Shown: in pieces, positions 24,365-33,030 of the stretch
Layout of the letters: every line of letters begins with the position of its first letter
How positions within the stretch are numbered: position 1 is the stretch's first letter
Assembly: GCA_965221585.1 (NCBI GenBank)
Contig: OZ244898.1
Span: 558,001 to 622,000, forward strand
DNA length: 64,000 bases
Reading direction: 5' to 3'
Source of the DNA: VXYK01 sp965221585
GTDB taxonomy: Bacteria; Actinomycetota; Acidimicrobiia; Acidimicrobiales; Aldehydirespiratoraceae
Made by a program: the position numbers and the translations under genes
Notes under the pieces: model-generated
What the model was told of the DNA's origin: nothing
The model's input: only the letters and a program-made list of their open reading frames with translations
The model's database searches: none

Positions 24365-25867
24365 GTGACTCGGACGGTATTCTACGCTTGGCAGTCTGAT
24401 TCTCCCTCGGGTGCTAACCGAGGGTTCATTCGTGAGGCGCTGGATCGGGCAGTGCAGACGCTCAACGACGAGGGCTACGAAGTTGCAGTCGACGAGGGGA
24501 CCGCGGGCATTGCGGGGATGCCTGACATCAGCACCGAAATCCTGAGGAAGATTGATCAGTGCGCTGTGTTTGTTGCAGATGTCACACTCGTTGGTTCGGT
24601 CGACGAAGGGTCGTCGAGTTCGAAACGGCTGTCGAACCCGAGTGTGATGTATGAGCTAGGGTATGCACGTAACAGACTTGGCGAGAATCGGCTCGTGGCT
24701 CTGGTTAATACGGTGTTCGGACGGGCTGAAGATCTTCCGTTTGACATAAAGGGCGCTCGTGTTAGCCCCTACAGGCGCCATAGTCCAGCTGAGGATGGTG
24801 ATACGAAACCCAAGGAACTCAGCATTCTTCTTCATGGGGCGCTTAAACGGATACTAGACGAAAATGATCATGAAGATTCGACGAACACTGATGTTGACAA
24901 GGTAAGCGAATTGAAGCGGATGCTGCCCGATGCATCCCGCGTGATCGAAGTCGAAGATCTGATGACATCGGTGACTGAGAATCTAGTATCTGATTTGAAT
25001 AATGAGGATCGATTCCCACTCTCTAGATCACTGTCAACCGGAGACCCACAAGGAATCCGGTGCATCGCTGATCAGGCGCATAGGTACGTTAGTGTTTGCT
25101 TGCCTGCCTGTGAGTTGCTCGCTACAGGCATCGCTTTTGGTAAAGATCACCACGATGACATTTGGCGGAGAACCATTGAACGTGTCGCGAACACTGCTAG
25201 CGAGCGAAAGTCCGGTAACTTGTCGCTTCTCGAACTTCGTCGGGTCCCTACGCTGATGCTTGGGTACTCGGCTCTCATCGCTGGGGTGCATCGTGGCAAC
25301 TATTCAGCAATCCGGGCAGTTCTGGTTGACGCTAGGATTCGCGAAGACAGAAACGAAAAGATCCCCGCCATCGGGTGGATTCACCCCTGGGTGCCGTTTG
25401 AGCATGTCGGTCTCGCGGACACTGTGCTCGCCATTGATGTCAGCGCCTCCGAACCCTGCTCGCTTGAATTCATAGGTGAGCTAATTCGCGGTTCAAGAGG
25501 TCGTCGTCGTACGCCAGGATCAGACTTTCTCCACGAGGTATTGCGTGAACCGCTACGGTCGATGATCCTAGATGACGAGGACTACACGGAGACCTTCGAC
25601 AAAGCCGAAGTACTGCTCTCCCTCTTCGCAATCGATGCTCAGACGAACACAACGGCTTACTTGCCGTCTCCCGCTTACGGCTCATTTGCTTGGCGTTATC
25701 GCCACAGGCCAACTTTTGAACAGGCGGTCATAGACGACATTTTTTCCACGGCGCTGTCGGGGACTCTCCTGGCCGCAGGGCTATTTGCTGGGCAAGAGGA
25801 GCGTCTTCAAGTTGCAACTCAACGCTTTTTGGACGGGGCGAAGGATGTACGTATGCGCTGGTTCTAG
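24365..25867 (+). CDS. TIR-like nucleotide-binding protein with unknown C-terminal domain
   Basis: 500 aa from GTG 24365 (GGAGG 10 nt upstream). Residues 1-150 form a TIR-like fold of the 'YxWQSD' type: VFYAWQSDSPSGANRGFI, VDEGTAGIAGMPDIS, KIDQCAVFVADVT, and NPSVMYELGYARNRLG with Glu97 in the place of the TIR catalytic acid. Relatives of this fold occur as effectors in bacterial anti-phage systems. The remaining 350 residues (helical, with HRGNYSAIRAVL and IGWIHPWVPFEHVGL) are not recognised and may sense the trigger. It is translated after the membrane gene in one likely operon. NAD or another nucleotide as substrate is inference. Confidence 0.7.
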   Translation: MTRTVFYAWQSDSPSGANRGFIREALDRAVQTLNDEGYEVAVDEGTAGIAGMPDISTEILRKIDQCAVFVADVTLVGSVDEGSSSSKRLSNPSVMYELGYARNRLGENRLVALVNTVFGRAEDLPFDIKGARVSPYRRHSPAEDGDTKPKELSILLHGALKRILDENDHEDSTNTDVDKVSELKRMLPDASRVIEVEDLMTSVTENLVSDLNNEDRFPLSRSLSTGDPQGIRCIADQAHRYVSVCLPACELLATGIAFGKDHHDDIWRRTIERVANTASERKSGNLSLLELRRVPTLMLGYSALIAGVHRGNYSAIRAVLVDARIREDRNEKIPAIGWIHPWVPFEHVGLADTVLAIDVSASEPCSLEFIGELIRGSRGRRRTPGSDFLHEVLREPLRSMILDDEDYTETFDKAEVLLSLFAIDAQTNTTAYLPSPAYGSFAWRYRHRPTFEQAVIDDIFSTALSGTLLAAGLFAGQEERLQVATQRFLDGAKDVRMRWF

Positions 25868-25946
25868 AACGCCGGCATTTACCGGGCGCGTTGTGGCGCT
25901 CGTGAACAAGCGCGGTTCAGGTGGCTTGTGCTTGGTGGACTGATGC

Positions 25947-25964
25947 TGTAGCACAGCGGCTACA
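25947..25964. promoter_or_regulatory. dyad upstream of the methyltransferase
   Basis: TGTAGC-N6-GCTACA, a perfect 6-bp inverted repeat 31 nt before GTG 25996. It lies in a 128-nt gap that otherwise has only a weak TATCGT -10 candidate. Possible operator. Confidence 0.35.
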
Positions 25965-25995
25965 TGGTTGAAGGGTTGATGGTGGGGTATCGTGG

Positions 25996-28758
25996 GTGGC
26001 TGTGCGTGGGAGTGGGGATCGGCCGAAGTTGATTGAGGTGGCGTTGCCGCTGCAGGCGATCAATCAGGCGGCGGCAAGGGAGAAGTCGATTCGGCACGGG
26101 CATCCGTCGACGCTGCATCTTTGGTGGGCGCGGAGGCCTTTGGCTGCGACGAGGGCGGTGATCTGGGCCTCGTTGGTGGACGATCCCTCCGGCGATGAAT
26201 CGTTGTCGCCTCAAGAGCAGGAGGCTGAGCGGAAACGGTTGTTTGGGATCTTGGAACGGCTGGTGGTTTGGGAGAACTCGAACGATCCTCGAGTGCTGGC
26301 TGAGGCAAGGGCTGAGGTCGACCGTTGCTTCCCCGACGGACCGCCGCCGATCCTTGACCCGTTCGCAGGAGGTGGGGCCATACCGTTGGAAGCCCAGAGG
26401 CTTGGGCTCAACGCCTTGGCTGGGGATTTAAATCCTGTGGCGGTGCTCATCAACAAGGCGATGATCGAGATTCCTCCCCGATTCGCGGGGCTACCGCCGG
26501 TGCATCCCGACGTCGACACAGGTCTCAACACCTGGGAGCGGGCGCAGGGACTTGCGGCCGACGTTGAGGCGTACGGCCAATGGATGCGTGACGAAGCCGA
26601 GCGGCGTATCGGAAACCTGTATCCCGATGCCACGGGCCCCGATGGCGAGAAACTCACACCGATCGCCTGGATTTGGGCCCGCACAGTGGAATCGCCCGAC
26701 CCGAGTTGGTCGGGTCACGTGCCGTTGGTGGCGTCATGGACGTTGGCCAAGCGGCCTGGCAAACCAAAGGTTTGGATCGAACCGATTGTCAACCGTGGTA
26801 CTCAGACGATCTCATACGAGATCCGCGAAGGCGGCGAGCCAACGCACGAACGAACGGTAGACCGAGGCGGTGGTCGTTGTATCGCTTCGGGCTCGGCGAT
26901 CCCCTTCAACTACATCAGGGCCGAGGGTTTAGCGGGGAAACACGGTACGAGCCTTCTCGCGGTTGTCGCAGACGGAGACCGAAGCCGTGTCTATTGTTCA
27001 CCAACATTGGGTGTTGATGGTCGGAGTTCGCCGCTCCCTGATGTGAACTTGGGTGAAATCCACATCAACCCGCGCGACTTCAAGACTCCAGGGTATGGAA
27101 TCAAGCGATGGGAAGATCTGTTCACGTCAAGACAGTTGACGGCGTTGATGACGTTTTCGGATCTTCTCAGGGAGGTCGCGGCGCGAGTCAAGGTTGATGC
27201 ATTAGAGCGCGGACTAGCCGACGATGTCCTGAGGCTTAGAGATGGTGGACAAGGTGCGGTTGCCTATGCGGATGCCGTAGTCACCTACTTGGCCTTCGCC
27301 GTTGACAACCTCGCGAACAGGAACTCAAGCATCTGCACCTGGGCTTCCAACCGCGGGCACGATCGGAGTGTGTTTGCGCGGCAGGCGATAGCAATGTCGT
27401 GGGATTTTGTCGAGAACTATCCATTAGGACGGGGGTCCGGTAGCTGGCATAGCAGCATTAGGACGGTAGGGGGCGCCCTTCAAGGATTGCCGACCGGTCG
27501 CGAGGGAGCAGCGGGACAACGAGACGCAAAAGCACGAGTTCGAGAGTGTGAACGTGCGGCCGTCTCTACTGATCCTCCCTACTATGACAACATCTCCTAC
27601 GCCGACCTTTCGGACTTCTTCTACGTCTGGCTGCGGCGAAACCTCTCCGACGTATGGCCTGACGAATGCTCGACTCTCTTTACGCCTAAGGCGGAGGAAC
27701 TGATCGCCAACCGCTACCGAGCAGGTTCCAAGGAGAAGGCCGAGGCACACTTCGAGTCAGGCATGGCGGAGTTCATGGCCGATGTCGCCCAGAGTCAGCC
27801 CGCAGTCGTACCAGCGACGATCTACTACGCGTACAAGGCGACCGAGACTAAGGAAGGTGAGATCCGTACGACAGGTTGGGACACCTTCCTCCAAGCAGTT
27901 CTTGATGCGGGTCTTCAGGTCAGTGCCACGTGGCCATTGCGAACCGAGTGGGGTAATCGACTGATCGCTTCGAAGAGCAACGCCTTGGCGTCGTCGATCG
28001 TGTTGGCTTGCCGTCCACGACCAGCTTCGGCGGCACTGGCCACGCGCGGAGAGTTCATCGCGGCGCTTCGCAATGAACTGCCCGAGGCAGTGCGGATATT
28101 GCAGTCGGGCAACATTGCTCCTGTCGATATGGCGCAGTCCACGATCGGTCCGGGGGTCAAAGTGTTCTCCCGCTACGCCCGAGTGGTGGAAGCCGACGGG
28201 TCCTCAATGTCGGTGGCAACCGCGCTGAGGATCATCAACGATGTGTTGGGCGAGATCCTCGACGGTGAGGAAGCAGAACTCGATCCAGACACAAGGTTCG
28301 CGCTCACCTGGTTCTCAGAGCACTGTTACGAACCAGGGCCGTCAGGCGACGCTGATAGCGTGGCGAGGGCCAAGAACACGTCGCTGGCGGGCATCGAGGA
28401 AGCAGGCGTGGGCGAGGCTCGTGAAGGCAAATTCCGCCTGTTCGAGCGCTCGGAATTGCTTCCTGAATGGTCGCCGGTAGACGATCAGCGCCTCACGGTC
28501 TGGGAGGTGCTGCAGTACCTGGTCGCTGCGCTTCACCGTTCCGAGTCGGAAGCCGCGGAACTGCTGCACAAGCTCGGCGGCAACGGCGACCGGGCACGCC
28601 AGCTCGCCTACCTGCTGTACCAGAAGGCCAACGACAAGGGCTGGACCACAGAAGCCGGTGCCTACAACGGCCTCATCACCGCCTGGCCCACCCTCCAATC
28701 GACCGCCGACGCCACTGCCGCAGCCGCCGCTGGACCCACCCAACAGTCCCTGCTGTGA
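25996..28758 (+). CDS. DUF1156-containing DNA adenine methyltransferase (defence-associated)
   Basis: 920 aa. The N-terminal DUF1156 segment has KLIEVALPLQAINQAAAREK and HPSTLHLWWARRPLAATRAV. SAM-binding motif I is DPFAGGGAIPLEA at residue 121, and catalytic motif IV is DPPYYDNISYADL at residue 526, the N6-adenine/N4-cytosine type. The C-terminal 150 residues are helical and resemble the tail of this group. It likely marks self DNA for the island. It lies between the helicase and the DUF499 ATPase, its usual partners, but separated from the helicase by an 8-kb cargo. GTG 25996 was chosen because the conserved N-terminus starts 11 residues later. Confidence 0.9.
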   Translation: MAVRGSGDRPKLIEVALPLQAINQAAAREKSIRHGHPSTLHLWWARRPLAATRAVIWASLVDDPSGDESLSPQEQEAERKRLFGILERLVVWENSNDPRVLAEARAEVDRCFPDGPPPILDPFAGGGAIPLEAQRLGLNALAGDLNPVAVLINKAMIEIPPRFAGLPPVHPDVDTGLNTWERAQGLAADVEAYGQWMRDEAERRIGNLYPDATGPDGEKLTPIAWIWARTVESPDPSWSGHVPLVASWTLAKRPGKPKVWIEPIVNRGTQTISYEIREGGEPTHERTVDRGGGRCIASGSAIPFNYIRAEGLAGKHGTSLLAVVADGDRSRVYCSPTLGVDGRSSPLPDVNLGEIHINPRDFKTPGYGIKRWEDLFTSRQLTALMTFSDLLREVAARVKVDALERGLADDVLRLRDGGQGAVAYADAVVTYLAFAVDNLANRNSSICTWASNRGHDRSVFARQAIAMSWDFVENYPLGRGSGSWHSSIRTVGGALQGLPTGREGAAGQRDAKARVRECERAAVSTDPPYYDNISYADLSDFFYVWLRRNLSDVWPDECSTLFTPKAEELIANRYRAGSKEKAEAHFESGMAEFMADVAQSQPAVVPATIYYAYKATETKEGEIRTTGWDTFLQAVLDAGLQVSATWPLRTEWGNRLIASKSNALASSIVLACRPRPASAALATRGEFIAALRNELPEAVRILQSGNIAPVDMAQSTIGPGVKVFSRYARVVEADGSSMSVATALRIINDVLGEILDGEEAELDPDTRFALTWFSEHCYEPGPSGDADSVARAKNTSLAGIEEAGVGEAREGKFRLFERSELLPEWSPVDDQRLTVWEVLQYLVAALHRSESEAAELLHKLGGNGDRARQLAYLLYQKANDKGWTTEAGAYNGLITAWPTLQSTADATAAAAAGPTQQSLL

Positions 28759-29112
28759 ACGGCCCAGCCGCGATCGAGAGTCGGGATAGCGGAGAGAGTG
28801 CTCGGCCGGGTCTGAAATAGGCAGCGCGACATCATGATTTCTGCTGCGTCGCCGTTGATCCTGGAATTCGGTTGGCATTCCTCTCGGCACGAAGGCAGAC
28901 TGGCCGTGTCTAGGGCACTAGCCGTAGAAAGTGGGGTCCGGTACATCTCCGGACGGAGAAGCACCGGGCTTTCGCGCGTTCGGGGTTAGGTCAGACATCT
29001 AGGACACGGGGAGAGCGGACAGTTGATGCGAAGGACGGCGGTGGGCAGACCAGCGCGAAGGACAGAGAGCTGGACAAGCTCGTGGAAAAAGTCGGACCAG
29101 GAAGTAGTCAGG
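28759..29112. other. 354-nt gene-poor spacer with repeat copy 2
   Basis: It holds copy 2 of the island repeat (28908-28972) and a weak 51-codon frame on the plus strand (28834-28989, MISAASPLILEFGWHSSRHE...) that runs through the repeat; it has no convincing ribosome binding site. No tRNA or integrase remnant is seen. Confidence 0.5.
28908..28972 (+). repeat. copy 2 of a 65-bp island repeat
   Basis: Ungapped partner of 19316-19380, offset 9592 nt. Besides the long-range stem GGTCCG/CGGGCT (28935-28940 with 28965-28970), it forms a perfect local hairpin GTCCGG-TACATCT-CCGGAC (28936-28954). CACT/AGTG arms in the first 20 nt are conserved in both copies. Confidence 0.7.
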
Positions 29113-29132
29113 TCAAAATTTTGATCTACACT
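29113..29132 (+). promoter_or_regulatory. toxin-antitoxin operator and -10 box
   Basis: TCAAAATTTTGA (29113-29124) is a perfect 12-bp palindrome, followed by TACACT (29127-29132), 8 nt before GTG 29140. Phd/YefM-type antitoxins bind such palindromes to repress their own operon. Confidence 0.6.
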
Positions 29133-29139
29133 AGCGCTC

Positions 29140-29394
29140 GTGACAGATACGCTGCCATTCTCCGAAGTAAAGGCGCATCTCTCTGAGATGGCCGACCGCG
29201 TCGAGCGTCAGCATGACCGTATCTTTGTTACGCGCAACGGCCGGCCTTCGTTCGTTCTCATCAGCCCCGACGATCTCGAATCGCTCGAGGAGACTCTCGA
29301 CATCCTGCGCGATGACGAACTGGTCGAGTCGCTGCGGCGGTCGCTTCAAGAAGCCGCCGAGGGGAACCTTCTGCCTCTCCCAGACAAGTTCTGA
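29140..29394 (+). CDS. Phd/YefM-family antitoxin
   Basis: 84 aa. The N-terminal DNA-binding fold is LPFSEVKAHLSEMADRVERQ, followed by DRIFVTRNGRPSFVLISPDD, the hallmark strand pair of Phd/YefM. The C-terminal half is acidic and amphipathic (LDILRDDELVESLRRSLQEA) and should wrap the toxin. The gene is probably leaderless from GTG 29140. It is followed 9 nt later by the RelE-type toxin, with a palindromic operator upstream. Confidence 0.92.
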   Translation: MTDTLPFSEVKAHLSEMADRVERQHDRIFVTRNGRPSFVLISPDDLESLEETLDILRDDELVESLRRSLQEAAEGNLLPLPDKF

Positions 29395-29403
29395 GGCAAC
29401 CCG

Positions 29404-29667
29404 GTGTATGCGGCGAGGCTCACGCCTGAAGCACTGCGCACCCTGGCTCGAGTGCCAGACAAGGTGAAACACGCCGCCATGGCTGCAATCTCTGGACCGC
29501 TTACCGAGAACCCACGCCGGTTCGGGAAACCTCTTGTTGGTGAGCTTGAGGGCCTCTGGTCTGCCAGACGGGGCGACTATCGCATCATCTACGCAATCTC
29601 CGAAGACGACAGGATGGTGGTGATTCACCGGATCCAGCACCGCCGAGATGTCTACCGGCCGGGTTAA
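29404..29667 (+). CDS. RelE/ParE-family toxin
   Basis: 87 aa. The type II toxin fold is shown by YAARLTPEALRTLARVPDKV, NPRRFGKPLVGELEGLWSAR, RRGDYRIIYAI and VIHRIQHRRDVY. The basic RxGDYRIIY strand and C-terminal His/Arg residues match ribosome-dependent mRNA interferases of the RelE group, which cut mRNA in the ribosomal A site. The pair lies between the methyltransferase and the DUF499 ATPase and may stabilise the island. Confidence 0.92.
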   Translation: MYAARLTPEALRTLARVPDKVKHAAMAAISGPLTENPRRFGKPLVGELEGLWSARRGDYRIIYAISEDDRMVVIHRIQHRRDVYRPG

Positions 29668-29771
29668 GAGAACATCAGTCCAACGCCTTCCAACTGCCCA
29701 CTGCGCGCAATGTCGTATGAGCGTGGCATTGTGTGGGCCGTGGAATTGGTGAAAGCAGCTGACGAAGGTAG

Positions 29772-32700
29772 ATGCAGATGGTGATGGCCAACACGGAACG
29801 CATCTCCAAGGCGCTGGATCTGCTGCGTGACGGGCTGCGACCGAAGTGCGAAGAGACATGGCAGGGGTTCTACGGCGACGACTGGCTCCAGACCGTCAAC
29901 CAGAGGCTGCACAATCCTCAGCGTGACCCATCCACCGAGGACGCGGCGTTTCTGTTGACGGGCATCAAAGTCACTTGGAACGAAGTGTTCGGCCACGGCT
30001 TTCCCGCCGCGGTGCGTTCGCTGGTGTTCGAAGTCTCCGACGCCCGCAACAAGTGGGCGCACCAGAAATCGATGTCGACAGACGACACAGTACGGGCGCT
30101 CGACTCTATGGAACGAGTGCTCGAGACCTTCGGCAACGTAACCGAACGCCACCAAATACGCAGCCTGCGGCGCGACCTCATGCGCCAGATGGTGGACGAA
30201 GAATCCCGCTCCGAGCGCCGTCGCACCGCAAAGCAGTCAGCCGAAGGACGGCCAGACGCCGGACTCACCCCGTGGCGCGAGATCATCACGCCCCACGCCG
30301 ACGTTGCATCGGGGCGCTTCGACCAGGCCGAATTCGCCGCCGATCTGTACGAAGTGTTCAGCGGCAATGCCGAGTCGGAATACCAAGACCCGCGAGCCTT
30401 CTTTGCCCGCACGTACCTAACCCAAGGCTTGCGCGAGATGCTCTCAGGAGCGGCTCGTCGACTCTCAGGGGACGGCGGCGACCCCGTGATCGAACTGCAA
30501 ACCAACTTCGGTGGTGGCAAGACCCACTCCATGATCGCGCTGTACCACTTAGCCTCAGGCGAGCCGGCAGCGGAACTCCCTGGTGTCGGCGAAGTGCTGG
30601 CAGAGCAAGGGATCTCGCTTCCAACCGACATCAACCGGGCGGTACTCGTCGGCCAGATGATCTCGCCAGCAAAGCCAGAAGTGGTCGAGTCGGGGGTAAG
30701 CCTTCACACGCTGTGGGGGCACCTCGCCTACCAACTCGGGGGTCGAGAAGGATACGAACTGGTTCGGGCAGACGATGAAGCCGCAACGAACCCTGGCGCC
30801 GCGTTGCGCACATTGTTCCAGCAGTTCGGCCCTGCCGTCGTACTGATCGACGAATGGGTCGCCTATGCCCGTCAACTCAACGAGAGATCCGATGAGAGCG
30901 CTGCGCGACTTGTCGGTGGTGATTTCGACACGCAGTTCACATTCGCCCAGGCGCTGACCGAAGCGGCAGCGGCTGTGCAAAACGTCGTGGTGCTGATTGC
31001 CATTCCGGCATCGGATATCGAGACAGGTGGGCCAAAGGGCCGCACGGCACTTGAAAGGCTGAAGAACGTGGTGGCCCGCAAGGCCGCGCAATGGCAGCCC
31101 GCATCGCCCGACGAGTCCTTCGAGATTGTGCGGCGCCGCTTGTTTGATCCCATATCAGCCGAGCAGGCCAAGGTGCGCGATGGGGTGATCAGGGCCTTCA
31201 GCGAGATGTACCGCAAGCACGCCAAAGAGTTCCCGCCGAGAGTCGGAGAAGGCGAATACCGGCGTCGCATGGAGCTCTCCTATCCGATCCATCCCGAACT
31301 GTTCGACCGCCTCTTCGGCGACTGGTCGGCGCTCGACAAGTTCCAACGCACACGTGGCGTACTCCGGCTCATGGCGCTGGTGATATCGAATCTATGGAAG
31401 CGAGACGACCGGTCACTGATGATCATGCCGGCCAGCCTGCCGATGGACTCCGGCCCGCTGGTGAGCGAGATGAAGAAGTACCTCGACGAGGGCTGGGACC
31501 CGGTGATCAAGTCCGACGTTGACGGCGAGAACGCCCTGCCGTTGCACATCGACAGCGAGTTCCTGCACTTCGGCCGCTATTCGGCGACCCGCCGGGCGGC
31601 CCGCACGGTGTACATGAGTTCCGCGCCGCGGCCCGACGGCAAGCGGGGAGTGGACATGAAATCGGTGGTGCTCGGATGCGCGCAGCCCGGCGAGCCTCTG
31701 GGTCAGTTCTCAGACGCATTGCGACGCCTGTCGGACAGGGCGACGCATCTCTATGTCGACGGGTCGCAGTACTGGTACTCGCTGGTTCCCAACGTCACCC
31801 GCATCGCCGAGGATCGCGCCTCCAACTACGACATCCGCGACGCCGACGATCTAGTACGGCCTCTGGTCGCTGCACAGCGCGAACGCGGAGATTTCTTTGC
31901 GGTGCAAGTGTTCGCGGAAGGTCCCGGCGACGTACCCGACAACGACGACGGTGTACGGCTCGTGGTACTGGCACCGACGGTCACACACTCCACGGGCGAC
32001 GACAGCTCTTCGGCGATCAAGTTGGCGGAGAAGATCCTTGCCCAGCGGGATGCCGGGCCGCGGCTCAACCGCAACCTCTTGGTGTTTGTAGCGGCTCACG
32101 TCAACCGAGTTGAAGAACTACGTTCCGCGGCTAACTCACACCGGGCGTGGTGTTCAATCGTGGAGAGCGACGATCTAGAACTCACAGCTCACCAACTGCG
32201 CCAGGCACAGACCAAGCTCGACGACTCCAAAAAACGGGTTCAATCGCTCATCGCTGAAACCTTCACGCTGGTGCTCACCCCCGAGCAAGCACCGGGAACC
32301 TCGGAGATCGTATGGCAGACGAGTCGTGCGGCAGGAGAAGATTCGATTGCTGTACGCGCCAGCCGCAAGCTACGTAGCGAAGAGAAGCTGATCTCGACCT
32401 ACAGCGGTGTGCGGGTGCGCATGGACATAGACCGAAGCGAGTTGTGGTCCGACCGTGGAGACTTGGGAGTGGGTGAGCTATGGGCCACCTACTCCCGTTT
32501 CTGCCATATGCCCAGGTTGGGGTCCTTCGACGTGCTGACCCAGGCTCTGTCGAGCGGCGTCGCGGATCTTGACTGGGAGCAGACGACATTCGCTTATGCC
32601 GACGTACACGACGGGGAACGTTGGCTAGGTGTCCGCACCGCTCAACACGTGACCCCCACACACGGTGGCCTGTTGATCCGCCCAGACAGCCTGCCTCCGC

Positions 32701-33029
32701 CAGCAGAACCCGAACCCAGTGGTGAGTCGGAAGGAGAGCGTTCAAAGGACTCACAAGGTCAGCCCAGTGATGCGGGCAGGCCAGCGCCCGACACAGACAC
32801 CCCGAGTTCTGGACCGACCCAGTTCTACGCCGAGTTCCAACTGGACCCGGTCCGTTGCATCAAGGAATTGGCCGACATAGCGGAGCACGTGACCGCCCGA
32901 CTCGGCCCAGATGTGGAACTGACCCTCGAAGTCCGGGCCAAGAGCAGCGAAGGGTTCGACGAAGCCACACGACGCACGGTGTCCGAGAACGCGGCAAACC
33001 TAGGCTCGAAGTCCTCAGAGTTCGAATAA
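29772..33029 (+). CDS. DUF499 AAA-type ATPase with N-terminal Swt1-like HEPN domain
   Basis: 1085 aa. Residues 1-115 form a Swt1-type HEPN domain with the R-x4-H motif RNKWAH (92-97), the signature of HEPN ribonucleases. The ATPase has Walker A FGGGKTHS (246-253) and Walker B AVVLIDEW (about 355). The DUF499 core extends to about 900, and the tail (residues about 970-1010) is a Ser/Pro/Glu-rich linker followed by a small domain. This protein is the standard third partner of the DUF1156 methyltransferase and DUF3883 helicase. The start is uncertain among ATG 29772, 29778 and 29784; AAGG at 29765 favours the later ones. Confidence 0.9.
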   Translation: MQMVMANTERISKALDLLRDGLRPKCEETWQGFYGDDWLQTVNQRLHNPQRDPSTEDAAFLLTGIKVTWNEVFGHGFPAAVRSLVFEVSDARNKWAHQKSMSTDDTVRALDSMERVLETFGNVTERHQIRSLRRDLMRQMVDEESRSERRRTAKQSAEGRPDAGLTPWREIITPHADVASGRFDQAEFAADLYEVFSGNAESEYQDPRAFFARTYLTQGLREMLSGAARRLSGDGGDPVIELQTNFGGGKTHSMIALYHLASGEPAAELPGVGEVLAEQGISLPTDINRAVLVGQMISPAKPEVVESGVSLHTLWGHLAYQLGGREGYELVRADDEAATNPGAALRTLFQQFGPAVVLIDEWVAYARQLNERSDESAARLVGGDFDTQFTFAQALTEAAAAVQNVVVLIAIPASDIETGGPKGRTALERLKNVVARKAAQWQPASPDESFEIVRRRLFDPISAEQAKVRDGVIRAFSEMYRKHAKEFPPRVGEGEYRRRMELSYPIHPELFDRLFGDWSALDKFQRTRGVLRLMALVISNLWKRDDRSLMIMPASLPMDSGPLVSEMKKYLDEGWDPVIKSDVDGENALPLHIDSEFLHFGRYSATRRAARTVYMSSAPRPDGKRGVDMKSVVLGCAQPGEPLGQFSDALRRLSDRATHLYVDGSQYWYSLVPNVTRIAEDRASNYDIRDADDLVRPLVAAQRERGDFFAVQVFAEGPGDVPDNDDGVRLVVLAPTVTHSTGDDSSSAIKLAEKILAQRDAGPRLNRNLLVFVAAHVNRVEELRSAANSHRAWCSIVESDDLELTAHQLRQAQTKLDDSKKRVQSLIAETFTLVLTPEQAPGTSEIVWQTSRAAGEDSIAVRASRKLRSEEKLISTYSGVRVRMDIDRSELWSDRGDLGVGELWATYSRFCHMPRLGSFDVLTQALSSGVADLDWEQTTFAYADVHDGERWLGVRTAQHVTPTHGGLLIRPDSLPPPAEPEPSGESEGERSKDSQGQPSDAGRPAPDTDTPSSGPTQFYAEFQLDPVRCIKELADIAEHVTARLGPDVELTLEVRAKSSEGFDEATRRTVSENAANLGSKSSEFE

Positions 33030-33030
33030 G

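Noticed and set aside
14500..33030. Prophage or integrative element
   Set aside because: No integrase, transposase, capsid or terminase gene and no tRNA at either end were seen; the repeats at 19316 and 28908 do not enclose the full island.
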